Shown here: positions 8,802 to 16,561 of the stretch, one piece after another
Layout: every line of letters starts with the position of its first letter
How positions within the stretch are numbered: the first letter of the stretch is position 1
DNA from: Chromobacterium aquaticum
GTDB lineage: Bacteria; Pseudomonadota; Gammaproteobacteria; Burkholderiales; Chromobacteriaceae
DNA: 64,000 nucleotides
Direction: 5' to 3'
Assembly (NCBI RefSeq): GCF_021129195.1
Contig: NZ_JAJOHW010000072.1
Location: 1-64,000, forward strand
Made by a program: the position numbers and the translations under genes
Notes under the pieces: generated by a model
What the model was told of the DNA's origin: nothing
What the model saw: the letters and a program-made list of their open reading frames with translations, nothing else
The model's database searches: none

Positions 8802-8933
8802 AGAACTTGTTCAAAGTCTGCGACGCTTCGGCGCTAGGGCGTTGAAAACATCTTCAGAATGCTCACCTACCGTATGCTTCTTCAGCCGCAACGCCTTGTC
8901 TCGCGCTTGCTCGCGAGACTTTGAACGAGCTCT
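8802..8933 (-). repeat. Palindromic intergenic repeat, copy 1
   Basis: The ends are AGAACTTGTTCAAAGTCT (8802-8819) and AGACTTTGAACGAGCTCT (8916-8933), an 18-bp inverted pair with three differences. The interior read on the minus strand has GCGAGCAAGCGCGAGACAAGG next to one arm and a GTGAGCATT segment in the middle, both shared with copies at 9974-10118 and 38153-38299. At 132 bp it is the most diverged copy. No transposase gene is nearby. It lies just upstream of the predicted gsp promoter. Confidence 0.75.
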
Positions 8934-9332
8934 CAAAGAGTCGCCAAAAACCCCAGTGCAGCACCGATTGCCGTCGTCTGATGCGCTATCGGCCTCTGCG
9001 CGTCTCGTCTCAAGGTCTCCAAGCCAGCCCGCTCGGCGGACAAACGCGTACGACAGCCTGTTCACCAAAACAGCTTGTTTGAGGCTCTGTGCAGCAAATT
9101 ATTCGCACGACAAATAGATACAGTCAACGCAAAAAATGACTATATCGCATATCGAATTCAACATCATTAAATTTGTCGCCATCAAGCAATGATTGAGCAA
9201 TGACAGCCATATGGCATGCCCATGACGCAATTCCGTCCGCGCGCCTTAATCGGGACAGGATAATGGAAATCCTCGCCCTAATCCTGATGGCCTAGCCTGC
9301 GGACCCATCAATATTGCCACGAATCGTAGAGA
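8934..9332. other. Gene-poor intergenic stretch
   Basis: About 400 bases between repeat copy 1 and the small membrane-protein gene, with lower GC than the flanking operons. Short open frames exist on both strands, but none has a convincing ribosome binding site or recognisable protein pattern. I see no RNA gene or terminator here. Confidence 0.5.
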
Positions 9333-9650
9333 CTACTTACTCTTTATGTAATGAAAATAGAGCGCTACAGACAAGCCGATGCCAAGCAAAAGCAGCAGCA
9401 GGATCAGCCAGGGGGGTATTAGCCACCCCGATACTGGACTAACAAGAATAGTCGAAAAGGAAAAATACACGATCAATATTGCGACTCTTTTACCGCCCGC
9501 ATACATGGAGCCCGCCGCGCCAAGCAAGGCAAGCAGGGCTCCGATAAGCGCGGGCGTAAAAATCAGGCTGGCGACAAAAGCCAATACCGACAAAAACAAG
9601 CCAAACCATCCCGCCCACAAGCCCAGCCTCATCCTCCATTTGGGCATCAT
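9333..9650 (-). CDS. Small four-helix membrane protein, function unknown
   Basis: 105 aa. The protein is mostly hydrophobic and has four likely membrane segments: GLWAGWFGLFLSVLAFVASL, ALIGALLALLGAAGSMY, VAILIVYFSFSTILVSPV, and PPWLILLLLLLGIGLSVAL. The start MMPKWRMRLG has GGAAG just upstream and its ATG overlaps the stop of the tiny preceding gene, so the two are probably translated together. I do not recognise the family. It sits alone in a gene-poor stretch. It could be an immunity or accessory membrane protein, but nothing in the sequence proves this. Confidence 0.6.
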   Translation of the reverse strand: MMPKWRMRLGLWAGWFGLFLSVLAFVASLIFTPALIGALLALLGAAGSMYAGGKRVAILIVYFSFSTILVSPVSGWLIPPWLILLLLLLGIGLSVALYFHYIKSK

Positions 9651-9784
9651 TGCTTCCTTTCACTCTGGCTTTTGGCCCCTCTTGCAGCATCGCTGCTGAT
9701 TCTTTCGGCAATCGCCATCGCCTCCTCCCGGTTTATATTCAAAGCGCTGATCGCCCACCCTCCCCTCATCTGCCCAACAAGCAT
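9647..9784 (-). CDS. Possible 45-aa gene coupled to the membrane-protein gene
   Basis: A short open frame starting at ATG 9784 and ending in a TGA that overlaps the ATG of the downstream membrane protein (the string is CAATGATG). The peptide begins MLVGQMRGGWAISAL, continues with a basic and acidic helix-like part (NREEAMAIAERISSD), and ends SERKQ. An internal ATG preceded by GGGAGGAGGCG would give only the last 23 residues and has the better ribosome binding site. It may instead be the tail of a decayed larger gene. No function can be assigned. Confidence 0.35.
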   Translation of the reverse strand: MLVGQMRGGWAISALNINREEAMAIAERISSDAARGAKSQSERKQ

Positions 9785-9973
9785 TGATCATCTGCTTCCT
9801 ACTTGAGCCATACAAGCACTCAAGCATTGCAGTCCTCACGATGACTCACGCCTATTATCCGCAACACTCGTGCGAGCACTGACTCAAATGACTGCACATC
9901 AGCGATACCTCTATATGGCCAACAACACCGTCTCTCCTATCCAAATCCAGATTTACCGGGCCTCCCAGTCCTA

Positions 9974-10118
9974 AGAACCTGTTCAAAGTCTCGCGAGCAA
10001 GGGCGAGACAAGGCGAAAACGAGCGAAAAAGCGGAATGTACACGTGGTATATGAGCATTTTGAGCTCGTACTCACCATGCAACGGCTCACGAAGCGCAGC
10101 AGACTTTGAACAGGTTCT
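9974..10118 (+). repeat. Palindromic intergenic repeat, copy 2 (perfect 18-bp arms)
   Basis: AGAACCTGTTCAAAGTCT at 9974-9991 and its exact reverse complement at 10101-10118 bound a 145-bp element. Next to the left arm is CGCGAGCAAGGGCGAGACAAGG, next to the right arm GCGCAGC. The middle has GGAATGTACACGTGGTATATGAGCATTT in two adjacent blocks that match copy 3. No obvious target-site duplication is seen. The structure resembles a MITE or a large palindromic repeat, but I cannot name the family. Confidence 0.85.
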
Positions 10119-10520
10119 AAGCGCACCAGCCAATCACACCTTATACAAGCCGTTCGACTTAGGGCCGCCAATAAAAATCAATTTCACGCCTGAGGCAAAT
10201 TAGCGGAACGCAGCATTAGGAATTTCATTAGCCACTCTCAAGCATTATTGAAAGAAGAAACGGCCCCAGAAACAGGCAAGGTAAATATCGAAACTGTGAT
10301 TAGCACAGCCTCTAAATGTGAAAAATACTCAACCATATAAGTTCAGGCAGACTCAAACTTTATTGGCCATTTACCTCTCGCCGAAAAGCTTGACTATTTA
10401 AAATCAAACAAACCACTCAGGTCAACGCAACGAGAGCCCCCATCAAAAACCGCATCATCCGTACCACACCAACATAAAGACAAATTATATTTTTCTCAAA
10501 AAATAAATGCATTTAATAAA
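10119..10520. other. Gene-poor stretch with possible coding remnants
   Basis: No gene is called. Two plus-strand frames read like protein for a short distance: 10112-10203 (YKPFDLGPPIKINFTPEAN before a stop) and 10194-10340 (LAERSIRNFISHSQALLK, then ETGKVNIETVISTASK before a stop). They lie in different frames, as a frameshifted gene remnant would. There is no start codon with a ribosome binding site. The stretch is AT-rich and precedes the terminator of the acyl-CoA dehydrogenase gene. Confidence 0.3.
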
Positions 10521-10546
10521 AAAGCCGCACTTCACAGTGCGGCTTT
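10521..10546 (-). terminator. Rho-independent terminator after the acyl-CoA dehydrogenase gene
   Basis: AAAGCCGCAC and GTGCGGCTTT form a 10-bp stem with a 6-base loop. On the minus strand the stem is followed by a run of T. It lies 20 bases past the stop of the acyl-CoA dehydrogenase. Confidence 0.85.
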
Positions 10547-10565
10547 TACTGACTAGCTATGCAAA

Positions 10566-12347
10566 TCAGAACCAGGCTTCATCCATCTCCAGCACGCTGT
10601 CCGCGCCCGCGACGATGGCCGCGGCCAAGCCTCCCACCTGCGGCAGCAGGTGCTCGCCATAAAAACGCGCGGTGGCCAGCTTGGCCTGCAAGAAGTCCTG
10701 ATCCACCTCGGCCTCACCCAGCCTGGCCTTGGCGATCAAGGCCGCGCGAGCCATCTGCCAGCCGCCCAGGGTGATGCCCATCAGCTTGAGGAAAGGCACC
10801 GAGCCGGCGGCCGCCCGCTGCGGCTGCTCGGCGAAGGTCGCCAGGATGAAATCGACGCAGCCGCGCGCCTGCTTGACCGCCTCATCCAGATTGTCCGCCA
10901 GACTGGCCAGCCCGGCCGCGCGCAATTTGGCCACGCAGCCCGTGGCCTCTTCCAGCAAGGCGCGCGCGGTGGCGCCACCATCGCTGGCGGTCTTGCGCCC
11001 GATCAGGTCCAGCGCCTGGATGCCGGTGGTGCCTTCGTAAATCGCGGTGATGCGCGCGTCGCGGTAATACTGGGCGACGCCGGTTTCCTCGATATAGCCC
11101 ATGCCGCCATGCACTTGCAGCGCCAGGCTGGTGATTTCATTGGCCTGCTCGGTGTTCCAGCCCTTGACCACGGGAATCAGGAAATTGACCAGCGCCTGGT
11201 TGCGCGCCGCTTCGCTGGCCACCGGGTGGCGCGCGGCGCGATCCAGCGCCGCCGCCGCATACAAGGTCAGCGCCCGCTGCGCTTCCACTTGGGCGCGCAT
11301 GGTCAGCAGCATGCGGCGCACGTCAGGATGGCGGATGATGGCCACGCCGCTGGGATCGGGCGAGCCCACTGCGCGGCTCTGCACCCGCTCGCGCGCGTAT
11401 TCCACCGCTTTCTGGTAGGCGCGCTCCGACACCGCCATGCCTTCAATGCCCACGCCCAAGCGCGCGTGGTTCATCATGGTGAACATATAGTTCAAGCCTT
11501 TATTGGCTTCACCGACCAGATAGCCGATCGCGCCGTCCTGGTCGCCGAAGCTCATCACCGCGGTGGGACTGCCATGGATGCCCAGCTTGTGCTCCAGCGA
11601 CACGCAACGCACATCGTTGCGCGCGCCCAGGCTGCCATCGGCGTTGACTAGGAATTTGGGCACGATGAATAGCGAAATCCCTTTCACCCCGGCCGGCGCG
11701 TCCGGCAGCCGTGCCAGCACCAAGTGGACGATGTTGTCCGCCATATCGTGCTCGCCCCAGGTGATGAAGATTTTCTGGCCGCTGATGCGGTAGCTGCCAT
11801 CCGCCTGCGGCAGCGCCTTGCTGCGAACCTGAGCCAGGTCGGAGCCGGCCTGCGGCTCGGTCAAATTCATGGTGCCGGTCCATTCACCGCTGGACATGCG
11901 CGGCAGATAGATACTCTTGAGTGCGTCCGACGCGTGGTGATGGATGGCCTCGACCGCGCCCAGGGTCAGCAGCGGCGCCAGCGAAAACGCCAGATTGGCC
12001 GAGCACCACATCTCCTCGGCCGCGGCCGCCACCAAGGCCGGCATGCCCTGACCGCCATAGGCTTCCGGCGCGCGCAGCCCCACCCAGCCGGCCTCGACAT
12101 ACTGCTGCCAGGCATCCTTGAAACCGGGCGCGGCGCTGACTTCGCCATCGCGCCATGTCGCGCCCTGGTCGCCCTGCTTGTTGATCGGCGCCAGCACGCC
12201 TTCGGCGAACTTGGCGCCCTCTTCCAGAATGGCGTCCACCAGTTCCACCGAACATTCGCCATAGCCGGGCAAGCCGCAGATGGCCGGCAGTTCGGCCAGC
12301 TCGTTGAGCGCGAATTGAATGTCCTTGATCGGTGCTTGATAAATCAT
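10566..12347 (-). CDS. Acyl-CoA dehydrogenase of the ~600-aa type
   Basis: 593 aa. FAD-dependent oxidation of acyl-CoA to enoyl-CoA, passing electrons to ETF, whose genes are just upstream. The N-, middle- and C-terminal dehydrogenase domains are all visible: MNLTEPQAGSD and FITWGEHD in the middle (FAD and substrate site), HARLGVGIEGM and QVHGGMGYIEE in the C domain. An extra ~120-residue C-terminal extension is typical of this long subfamily. The start at 12347 (MIYQAPIKDI) has GAGGAGAAGG upstream. The open frame reaches 28 codons further, but that part lacks family similarity. The chain-length preference cannot be read from sequence. Confidence 0.93.
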   Translation of the reverse strand: MIYQAPIKDIQFALNELAELPAICGLPGYGECSVELVDAILEEGAKFAEGVLAPINKQGDQGATWRDGEVSAAPGFKDAWQQYVEAGWVGLRAPEAYGGQGMPALVAAAAEEMWCSANLAFSLAPLLTLGAVEAIHHHASDALKSIYLPRMSSGEWTGTMNLTEPQAGSDLAQVRSKALPQADGSYRISGQKIFITWGEHDMADNIVHLVLARLPDAPAGVKGISLFIVPKFLVNADGSLGARNDVRCVSLEHKLGIHGSPTAVMSFGDQDGAIGYLVGEANKGLNYMFTMMNHARLGVGIEGMAVSERAYQKAVEYARERVQSRAVGSPDPSGVAIIRHPDVRRMLLTMRAQVEAQRALTLYAAAALDRAARHPVASEAARNQALVNFLIPVVKGWNTEQANEITSLALQVHGGMGYIEETGVAQYYRDARITAIYEGTTGIQALDLIGRKTASDGGATARALLEEATGCVAKLRAAGLASLADNLDEAVKQARGCVDFILATFAEQPQRAAAGSVPFLKLMGITLGGWQMARAALIAKARLGEAEVDQDFLQAKLATARFYGEHLLPQVGGLAAAIVAGADSVLEMDEAWF

Positions 12348-12568
12348 CGCCTTCTCCTCGTGTTTGGATGGCTTGGACCGCCGGTTCGGCCGGCAATCGG
12401 TTTCTATTTGCAGACATGGAAAAGCCGGCAAGCGCCGCGACGGGTCCGGACCGCATCGGGCCGATGACTGCGCGCGGGCGTTGCCGGCTGAATATTATTG
12501 TTCCGACGGCCGTGCGGCACGCCGAACCCTGTCCACGCCGTCGAGAAACTCGCGGCGCGGATCCGGGA

Positions 12569-13501
12569 TTATTTGGACAACTCGGCCATCAACTCCGGCA
12601 CCACGGTGAACAGGTCGCCGACGATGCCGTAATCCGCCACCTGGAAGATGGGCGCTTCCTCGTCCTTGTTGATGGCAACGATCACCTTGGAGTCCTTCAT
12701 GCCGGCCAGGTGCTGGATCGCGCCGGAGATGCCGACCGCGAAGTACAGCTGCGGCGCCACTACTTTTCCGGTCTGACCCACCTGGTAGTCGTTCGGCGCA
12801 TAGCCGGCGTCCACCGCGGCGCGGGAAGCGCCGACAGCGGCGGAGAGCTTGTCCGCCAGCGGATCAATCACCGCCTTGAACTGCTCTTCGGAGCCCAAGG
12901 CGCGGCCGCCGGAAACGATGACCTTGGCCGAGCCCAGTTCCGGACGATCGGACTTGGTCAGCTCCTGGCCGACAAAGCTGGACAGCTGCGCGTCGGCGGC
13001 CGCGGCCACGGTTTCCACCGCGGCGGAACCACCCTGGCCCGCCGCGTCGAAGGCAGTGGTGCGCACGGTGATGACCTTGATCGGGTCGACGGATTGCACG
13101 GTGGCCAACACATTGCCGGCGTAGATGGGCCGCACGAAGGTGTCGGCGGACTCGACGGCGACGATCTCGGAGATCTGCGCCACGTCCAGCAAGGCGGCCA
13201 CGCGCGGCAGCAGGTTCTTGCCGAAGGAGGACGCCGGCGCCAGCACATGGCTGTAGCTCTTGGCCAGGCCGGACACCAGCGCGCCCAGGTTTTCAGCCAA
13301 GCCGTGCGCGTAGTGCGCGGCGTCGGCCAGCAGCACCTTGGCGACGCCGGCCACGCTCTTGGCGGCCTCGGCGGCGGCGGCGGCGTTGTGGCCGGCCACC
13401 AGCACATGCACTTCGCCCAACTTGGCGGCGGCGGTAATGGTGTTCAGGGTGCCTGCTTTCAGGCTCTGGTTGTCGTGTTCAGCGATAACGAGAATGGCCA
13501 T
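12569..13501 (-). CDS. etfA: Electron transfer flavoprotein alpha subunit
   Basis: 310 aa. Takes electrons from acyl-CoA and other dehydrogenases and passes them to ETF-ubiquinone oxidoreductase. The C-terminal FAD domain has the signature residues [38 protein letters not shown] and [12 protein letters not shown]. It starts three bases after the etfB stop, so the two subunits are made from one message. A 220-base gap separates it from the acyl-CoA dehydrogenase gene; whether that gene is in the same transcript is open. Confidence 0.97.
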   Translation of the reverse strand: MAILVIAEHDNQSLKAGTLNTITAAAKLGEVHVLVAGHNAAAAAEAAKSVAGVAKVLLADAAHYAHGLAENLGALVSGLAKSYSHVLAPASSFGKNLLPRVAALLDVAQISEIVAVESADTFVRPIYAGNVLATVQSVDPIKVITVRTTAFDAAGQGGSAAVETVAAAADAQLSSFVGQELTKSDRPELGSAKVIVSGGRALGSEEQFKAVIDPLADKLSAAVGASRAAVDAGYAPNDYQVGQTGKVVAPQLYFAVGISGAIQHLAGMKDSKVIVAINKDEEAPIFQVADYGIVGDLFTVVPELMAELSK

Positions 13502-13504
13502 GGC

Positions 13505-14254
13505 TTACAGCACCTTTGCTTCGGTTTTCAGTTTGGCGACCAGCTCGGCGGCATTGGCCACCTTGATGCCGGCGCTGCGCTTGGAGGGCTCGGCGACCTT
13601 CAGCGTCTTCAGCCGCGGAGCCGGGTCCACGCCCAACTCAGCCGTCGTGGTCTTGTCCAGCGGCTTTTTCTTGGCGGCCATGATATTGGGCAGCTTGATG
13701 AAGCGCGGCTCGTTCAGGCGCAGGTCGGAGGTGACCACCGCCGGCAGACGCAGCTTGACGGTTTCCAGGCCGCCGTCGATCTCACGGGTGACATCCACGG
13801 TTTCAGCGCTCAAATCCACCTTGGACGCGAACGTGCCCTGGCCCCAGCCCAGCAGCGCCGACACCATCTGGCCGGTCTGGTTGGCGTCGTCGTCGATCGC
13901 CTGCTTGCCGACGATCAAGAGCTGCGGCTGTTCCTTGTCCGCCACCGCTTTCAGCAGCTTGGCCACCGCCAGCGGCTGCAGCTCGGCATCAGTTTCCACC
14001 AGGATGGCACGATCCGCGCCCATCGCCAGCGCGGTGCGCAGCGTTTCCTCGCATTGCTTGACGCCCAGCGACACCGCGACGATTTCGCTGACCTTGCCGG
14101 CTTCCTTGAGGCGCACCGCCTCTTCCACCGCGATTTCATCAAACGGGTTCATCGACATCTTGACGTTGGCGATATCCACGTCAGTGCCGTCGGCCTTGAC
14201 CCGAACCTTCACGTTGTAATCCACAACGCGTTTCACAGCGACTAGAACTTTCAT
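13505..14254 (-). CDS. etfB: Electron transfer flavoprotein beta subunit
   Basis: 249 aa. The AMP-binding subunit of ETF. The start has a strong GGAGG four bases upstream. The N terminus [19 protein letters not shown] and the signature [15 protein letters not shown] (near residue 118) are typical. It heads the etfBA pair and faces the maoC-like gene across a 320-base intergenic region with a PsrA-type palindrome, suggesting control by fatty acids. Confidence 0.97.
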   Translation of the reverse strand: MKVLVAVKRVVDYNVKVRVKADGTDVDIANVKMSMNPFDEIAVEEAVRLKEAGKVSEIVAVSLGVKQCEETLRTALAMGADRAILVETDAELQPLAVAKLLKAVADKEQPQLLIVGKQAIDDDANQTGQMVSALLGWGQGTFASKVDLSAETVDVTREIDGGLETVKLRLPAVVTSDLRLNEPRFIKLPNIMAAKKKPLDKTTTAELGVDPAPRLKTLKVAEPSKRSAGIKVANAAELVAKLKTEAKVL

Positions 14255-14574
14255 ATTCCTCCAACAAACCTCTGGACATCTCTTAAAGAAACCTGGGGCG
14301 GCCTAGCGCCGCCGCCGCGCCATCATTGGGCGGCCGTTTCAGAAATGCCGCCGTCTGGATTGATCGAACGCGGAAGCAGCAATTGCCGAAGCAAGCTTGA
14401 TTATGCCTCAAGCACAAATTCAAACGAGCGTTTGGTTGGCATGTATTGCATGCGGCGTGGCAAAAACGCAACTTGCCGCCGATAGTACGTGATTTCTCGG
14501 CAATTTGCATTTCAGCCCAAAGCTGTCACAATGCAGTGCAGCATTTTCCCGTCATAATCAAGTCAGGAGCGGTC
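14255..14574. other. Divergent control region between etfB and maoC
   Basis: 320 bases with starts firing both ways. Apart from the palindrome at 14421-14434, it holds a GC-rich imperfect hairpin near 14293-14310 (GGCGGC and GCCGCC arms), which would lie in the etfB leader. I see no small gene or RNA. Confidence 0.4.
14421..14434. promoter_or_regulatory. PsrA-like operator (CAAAC-N4-GTTTG)
   Basis: CAAACGAGCGTTTG is a palindrome that fits the published PsrA box pattern (C/G)AAAC-N2-4-GTTT(G/C). PsrA is a TetR-family repressor released by long-chain fatty acids; in pseudomonads it controls beta-oxidation and etf genes. Its place between etfB and a MaoC-type hydratase agrees with that role. 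Binding is inferred. Confidence 0.5.
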
Positions 14575-14991
14575 ATGACTGTCTGGTTTGAAGATCTTCA
14601 GCTCGGCGATTACGCCGAATTCGGCAAGACCATTACCGAAGCCGATGTGCTGATGTTCGCAGCGGTGTCCGGCGACAACAACCCGGTGCACATCAATCAG
14701 GAATACGCGGAGCAAACACCGTTCGAGACTCGCATCGCGCACGGCATGCTGACGGCCAGCCTGATTTCCACGGTTGTTGGCACCCAGCTACCCGGCCACG
14801 GCACCATCTACCTGTCGCAATCCACCCGCTTCAAGGCCCCGGTGCGCATCGGCGACACCGTGATTGCCCGCGCCACCGTGATCGAGCTGAATCCGGACAA
14901 GCACTTCGTCAAACTGGCAACGCAGTGCACGGTCCGCGGCAAGGTGGTGCTGGAAGGCGAATCCCTGGTCAAGGCGCCCAGCAAAAACTGA
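14575..14991 (+). CDS. MaoC-family (R)-specific enoyl-CoA hydratase
   Basis: 138 aa, a single hot-dog domain. The hydratase-2 motif is clear: FAAVSGDNNPVHINQEYA, with the catalytic Asp and His, followed by RIAHGMLTASLIS. Enzymes of this size (PhaJ type) hydrate trans-2-enoyl-CoA to (R)-3-hydroxyacyl-CoA and link beta-oxidation to polyhydroxyalkanoate synthesis. The ATG at 14575 has AGGAGC upstream; the open frame continues 43 codons upstream without similarity. It is divergent from etfBA and convergent with queG, whose stop lies three bases away. The PHA role is an inference. Confidence 0.9.
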   Translation: MTVWFEDLQLGDYAEFGKTITEADVLMFAAVSGDNNPVHINQEYAEQTPFETRIAHGMLTASLISTVVGTQLPGHGTIYLSQSTRFKAPVRIGDTVIARATVIELNPDKHFVKLATQCTVRGKVVLEGESLVKAPSKN

Positions 14992-14994
14992 GTG

Positions 14995-16077
14995 TCACCC
15001 CATGACGCCGTGCCGAGCCAGCGCCCAGCGCACCGGCTCGGCCACCATCTCGTCGGGAAAATCCAAGCGCGCGCGCAGCCCCGCCACCACTTCCGGCGTG
15101 GTGGGCGCGTTGCCCAGGCCCACCGCCAGATTGGACAGCCATTTGACGTAGCCGATGCGGTAAATCGGGCTGCCAGCCATCTTCTGCTTGAACTCGGCCT
15201 CGCTCCAAGCGAACAACTCTAGCAAGCTCACGTCGTCCAGACCATGACGCACCGCAAAATCGGCCTCGGCGCTGTCCACCGCGAAACGGTTCCAAGGACA
15301 GAACAGCTGGCAATCATCGCAGCCGTAAACGCGATTGCCGATCAAGGGCCGCATCTCCTCCGGAATCGCCCGCTTCAGTTCTATCGTCAGATAGGAAATG
15401 CAGCGGCGCGCGTCCACGGTATACGGCGCGACGATGGCCGCGGTGGGACAGACATCGATGCAGCGGGTGCAGCGGCCGCAATGGCCGTCTTCCGCCTCGT
15501 CCTCGGGCAAGGGCAGATCGGTGAACAACTCGCCCAGGAAGAACAGCGAGCCCTGATTCTTGGTCAACAGCAGGGTGTGCTTGCCGCGCCAGCCCAGGCC
15601 GGCCTGGGCCGCCAGCGCCACTTCGGCCACCGGCGCGCTATCGGTGAACACCCGGTAGCCGAAATCGCCGATCTCCCGCTTGATCCGGTCCGCCAGCGCC
15701 TGCAGCCGGTTGCGCAGCACCTTGTGATAGTCGCGCCCCAGCGCGTAGCGCGATAGATAGGCGCGTCCGCCATCGGCCAGCACCTCGGCGGGATCGCGGG
15801 CTTGCGGCCAGTAATGCATGCGCAGCGACACGATGGACAAGGTGCCGGGCACCAGATCGGCTGGTTTGACCCGCAGCGCGCCGTGGCGGGCCATATAGTC
15901 CATTTCGCCGTGATAGCCGGCGGCAAGCCAGGCATCCAGCTTCTGCTCGGCCTCCGGCGGCAGGCTGGCGCGACCGATTCGGGCATCGGCAAACCCCAAT
16001 TCTCGCGCCCAGGCTTTGATTTGGCGCGCCAATTCGGGATAATCCGGTTTTTGTAAAGAGTTTTCGGTCATGGCCAT
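14995..16077 (-). CDS. queG: Epoxyqueuosine reductase QueG
   Basis: 360 aa, the usual length. Cobalamin- and iron-sulfur-dependent reduction of epoxyqueuosine to queuosine in tRNA. The N-terminal domain has LRMHYW and the catalytic region FTDSAPVAEVALAAQAGLGWRGK. Two [4Fe-4S] clusters are given by CGRCTRCIDVCPTAAI and CDDCQLFCPWN plus an intervening Cys (RRCISYL). A HEAT-like C-terminal segment follows. The start is either 16077 (MAMTENS) or 16071 (MTENS). Both lie in a palindrome shared with the tsaE start on the other strand. Confidence 0.96.
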   Translation of the reverse strand: MAMTENSLQKPDYPELARQIKAWARELGFADARIGRASLPPEAEQKLDAWLAAGYHGEMDYMARHGALRVKPADLVPGTLSIVSLRMHYWPQARDPAEVLADGGRAYLSRYALGRDYHKVLRNRLQALADRIKREIGDFGYRVFTDSAPVAEVALAAQAGLGWRGKHTLLLTKNQGSLFFLGELFTDLPLPEDEAEDGHCGRCTRCIDVCPTAAIVAPYTVDARRCISYLTIELKRAIPEEMRPLIGNRVYGCDDCQLFCPWNRFAVDSAEADFAVRHGLDDVSLLELFAWSEAEFKQKMAGSPIYRIGYVKWLSNLAVGLGNAPTTPEVVAGLRARLDFPDEMVAEPVRWALARHGVMG

Positions 16078-16561
16078 GGATGATACCAGCGTTCGCTGCG
16101 GCTACCTGGAAGATGAAACCGCCACCCTGGCGCTGGGCAAAGCCTTCGCCGAGGCGGCGCAAGCCGGCCTCGTCGTTTACCTGCTTGGCGATCTGGGCGC
16201 CGGTAAAACCACCTTCACGCGCGGTCTGCTGACCGCGCTCGGCCATGCCGGCAAGGTGAAAAGCCCCACCTATACTTTGGTGGAAAGCTATCCGCTTTCT
16301 CACTATAGCGTGCACCATTTCGACCTGTACCGCTTCGCCGATCCGGAAGAATGGGAGGATGCGGGCTTTCGCGAACACTTCGGTCAGGACAGCCTGTGCT
16401 TGGTCGAATGGCCGGACAAGGCAGCGGATTTGCTGCCGCGCGCCGACATCGTGCTGGAACTAGCCGTGGCCGGAAACGGTCGCAATTATCGTTTACTTGC
16501 CCACTCTGAAACCGGACAGTCATGCCTGATTCGACTTTCGATCCCTTCCGCCGCCGTCTGA
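16070..16561 (+). CDS. tsaE: tRNA threonylcarbamoyladenosine synthesis ATPase TsaE
   Basis: 163 aa. Partner of TsaB-TsaD in making the t6A37 modification of ANN-decoding tRNAs. The Walker A GDLGAGKT lies at residues 40-47, followed by [10 protein letters not shown], the [17 protein letters not shown] segment and CLVEWPDKA, all typical. The start overlaps the divergent queG start. The 3' end overlaps amiC by 40 bases in another frame, an arrangement common in proteobacteria where tsaE precedes amiC/amiB. Confidence 0.96.
   Translation: MAMDDTSVRCGYLEDETATLALGKAFAEAAQAGLVVYLLGDLGAGKTTFTRGLLTALGHAGKVKSPTYTLVESYPLSHYSVHHFDLYRFADPEEWEDAGFREHFGQDSLCLVEWPDKAADLLPRADIVLELAVAGNGRNYRLLAHSETGQSCLIRLSIPSAAV

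Noticed and set aside
9121-9240. Short similar words (CAAGCAATGATTGAGCAATGA) suggesting a direct repeat array
   Set aside because: The units are too short and irregular. No CRISPR-like regular spacing occurs anywhere in the window.
9855-10133. Minus-strand frame of 92 codons over repeat copy 2, and similar frames over copy 3 (38006-38330)
   Set aside because: The translated similarity between copies comes from the shared repeat DNA. Copy 1 does not keep the same peptide, and there is no ribosome binding site.
12332-14245. Plus-strand open frame of 637 codons opposite etfB, etfA and the acyl-CoA dehydrogenase start
   Set aside because: It is antisense to genes with strong family motifs, His/Gln/Arg/Gly-rich without domains, and explained by the high third-position GC of the real genes.
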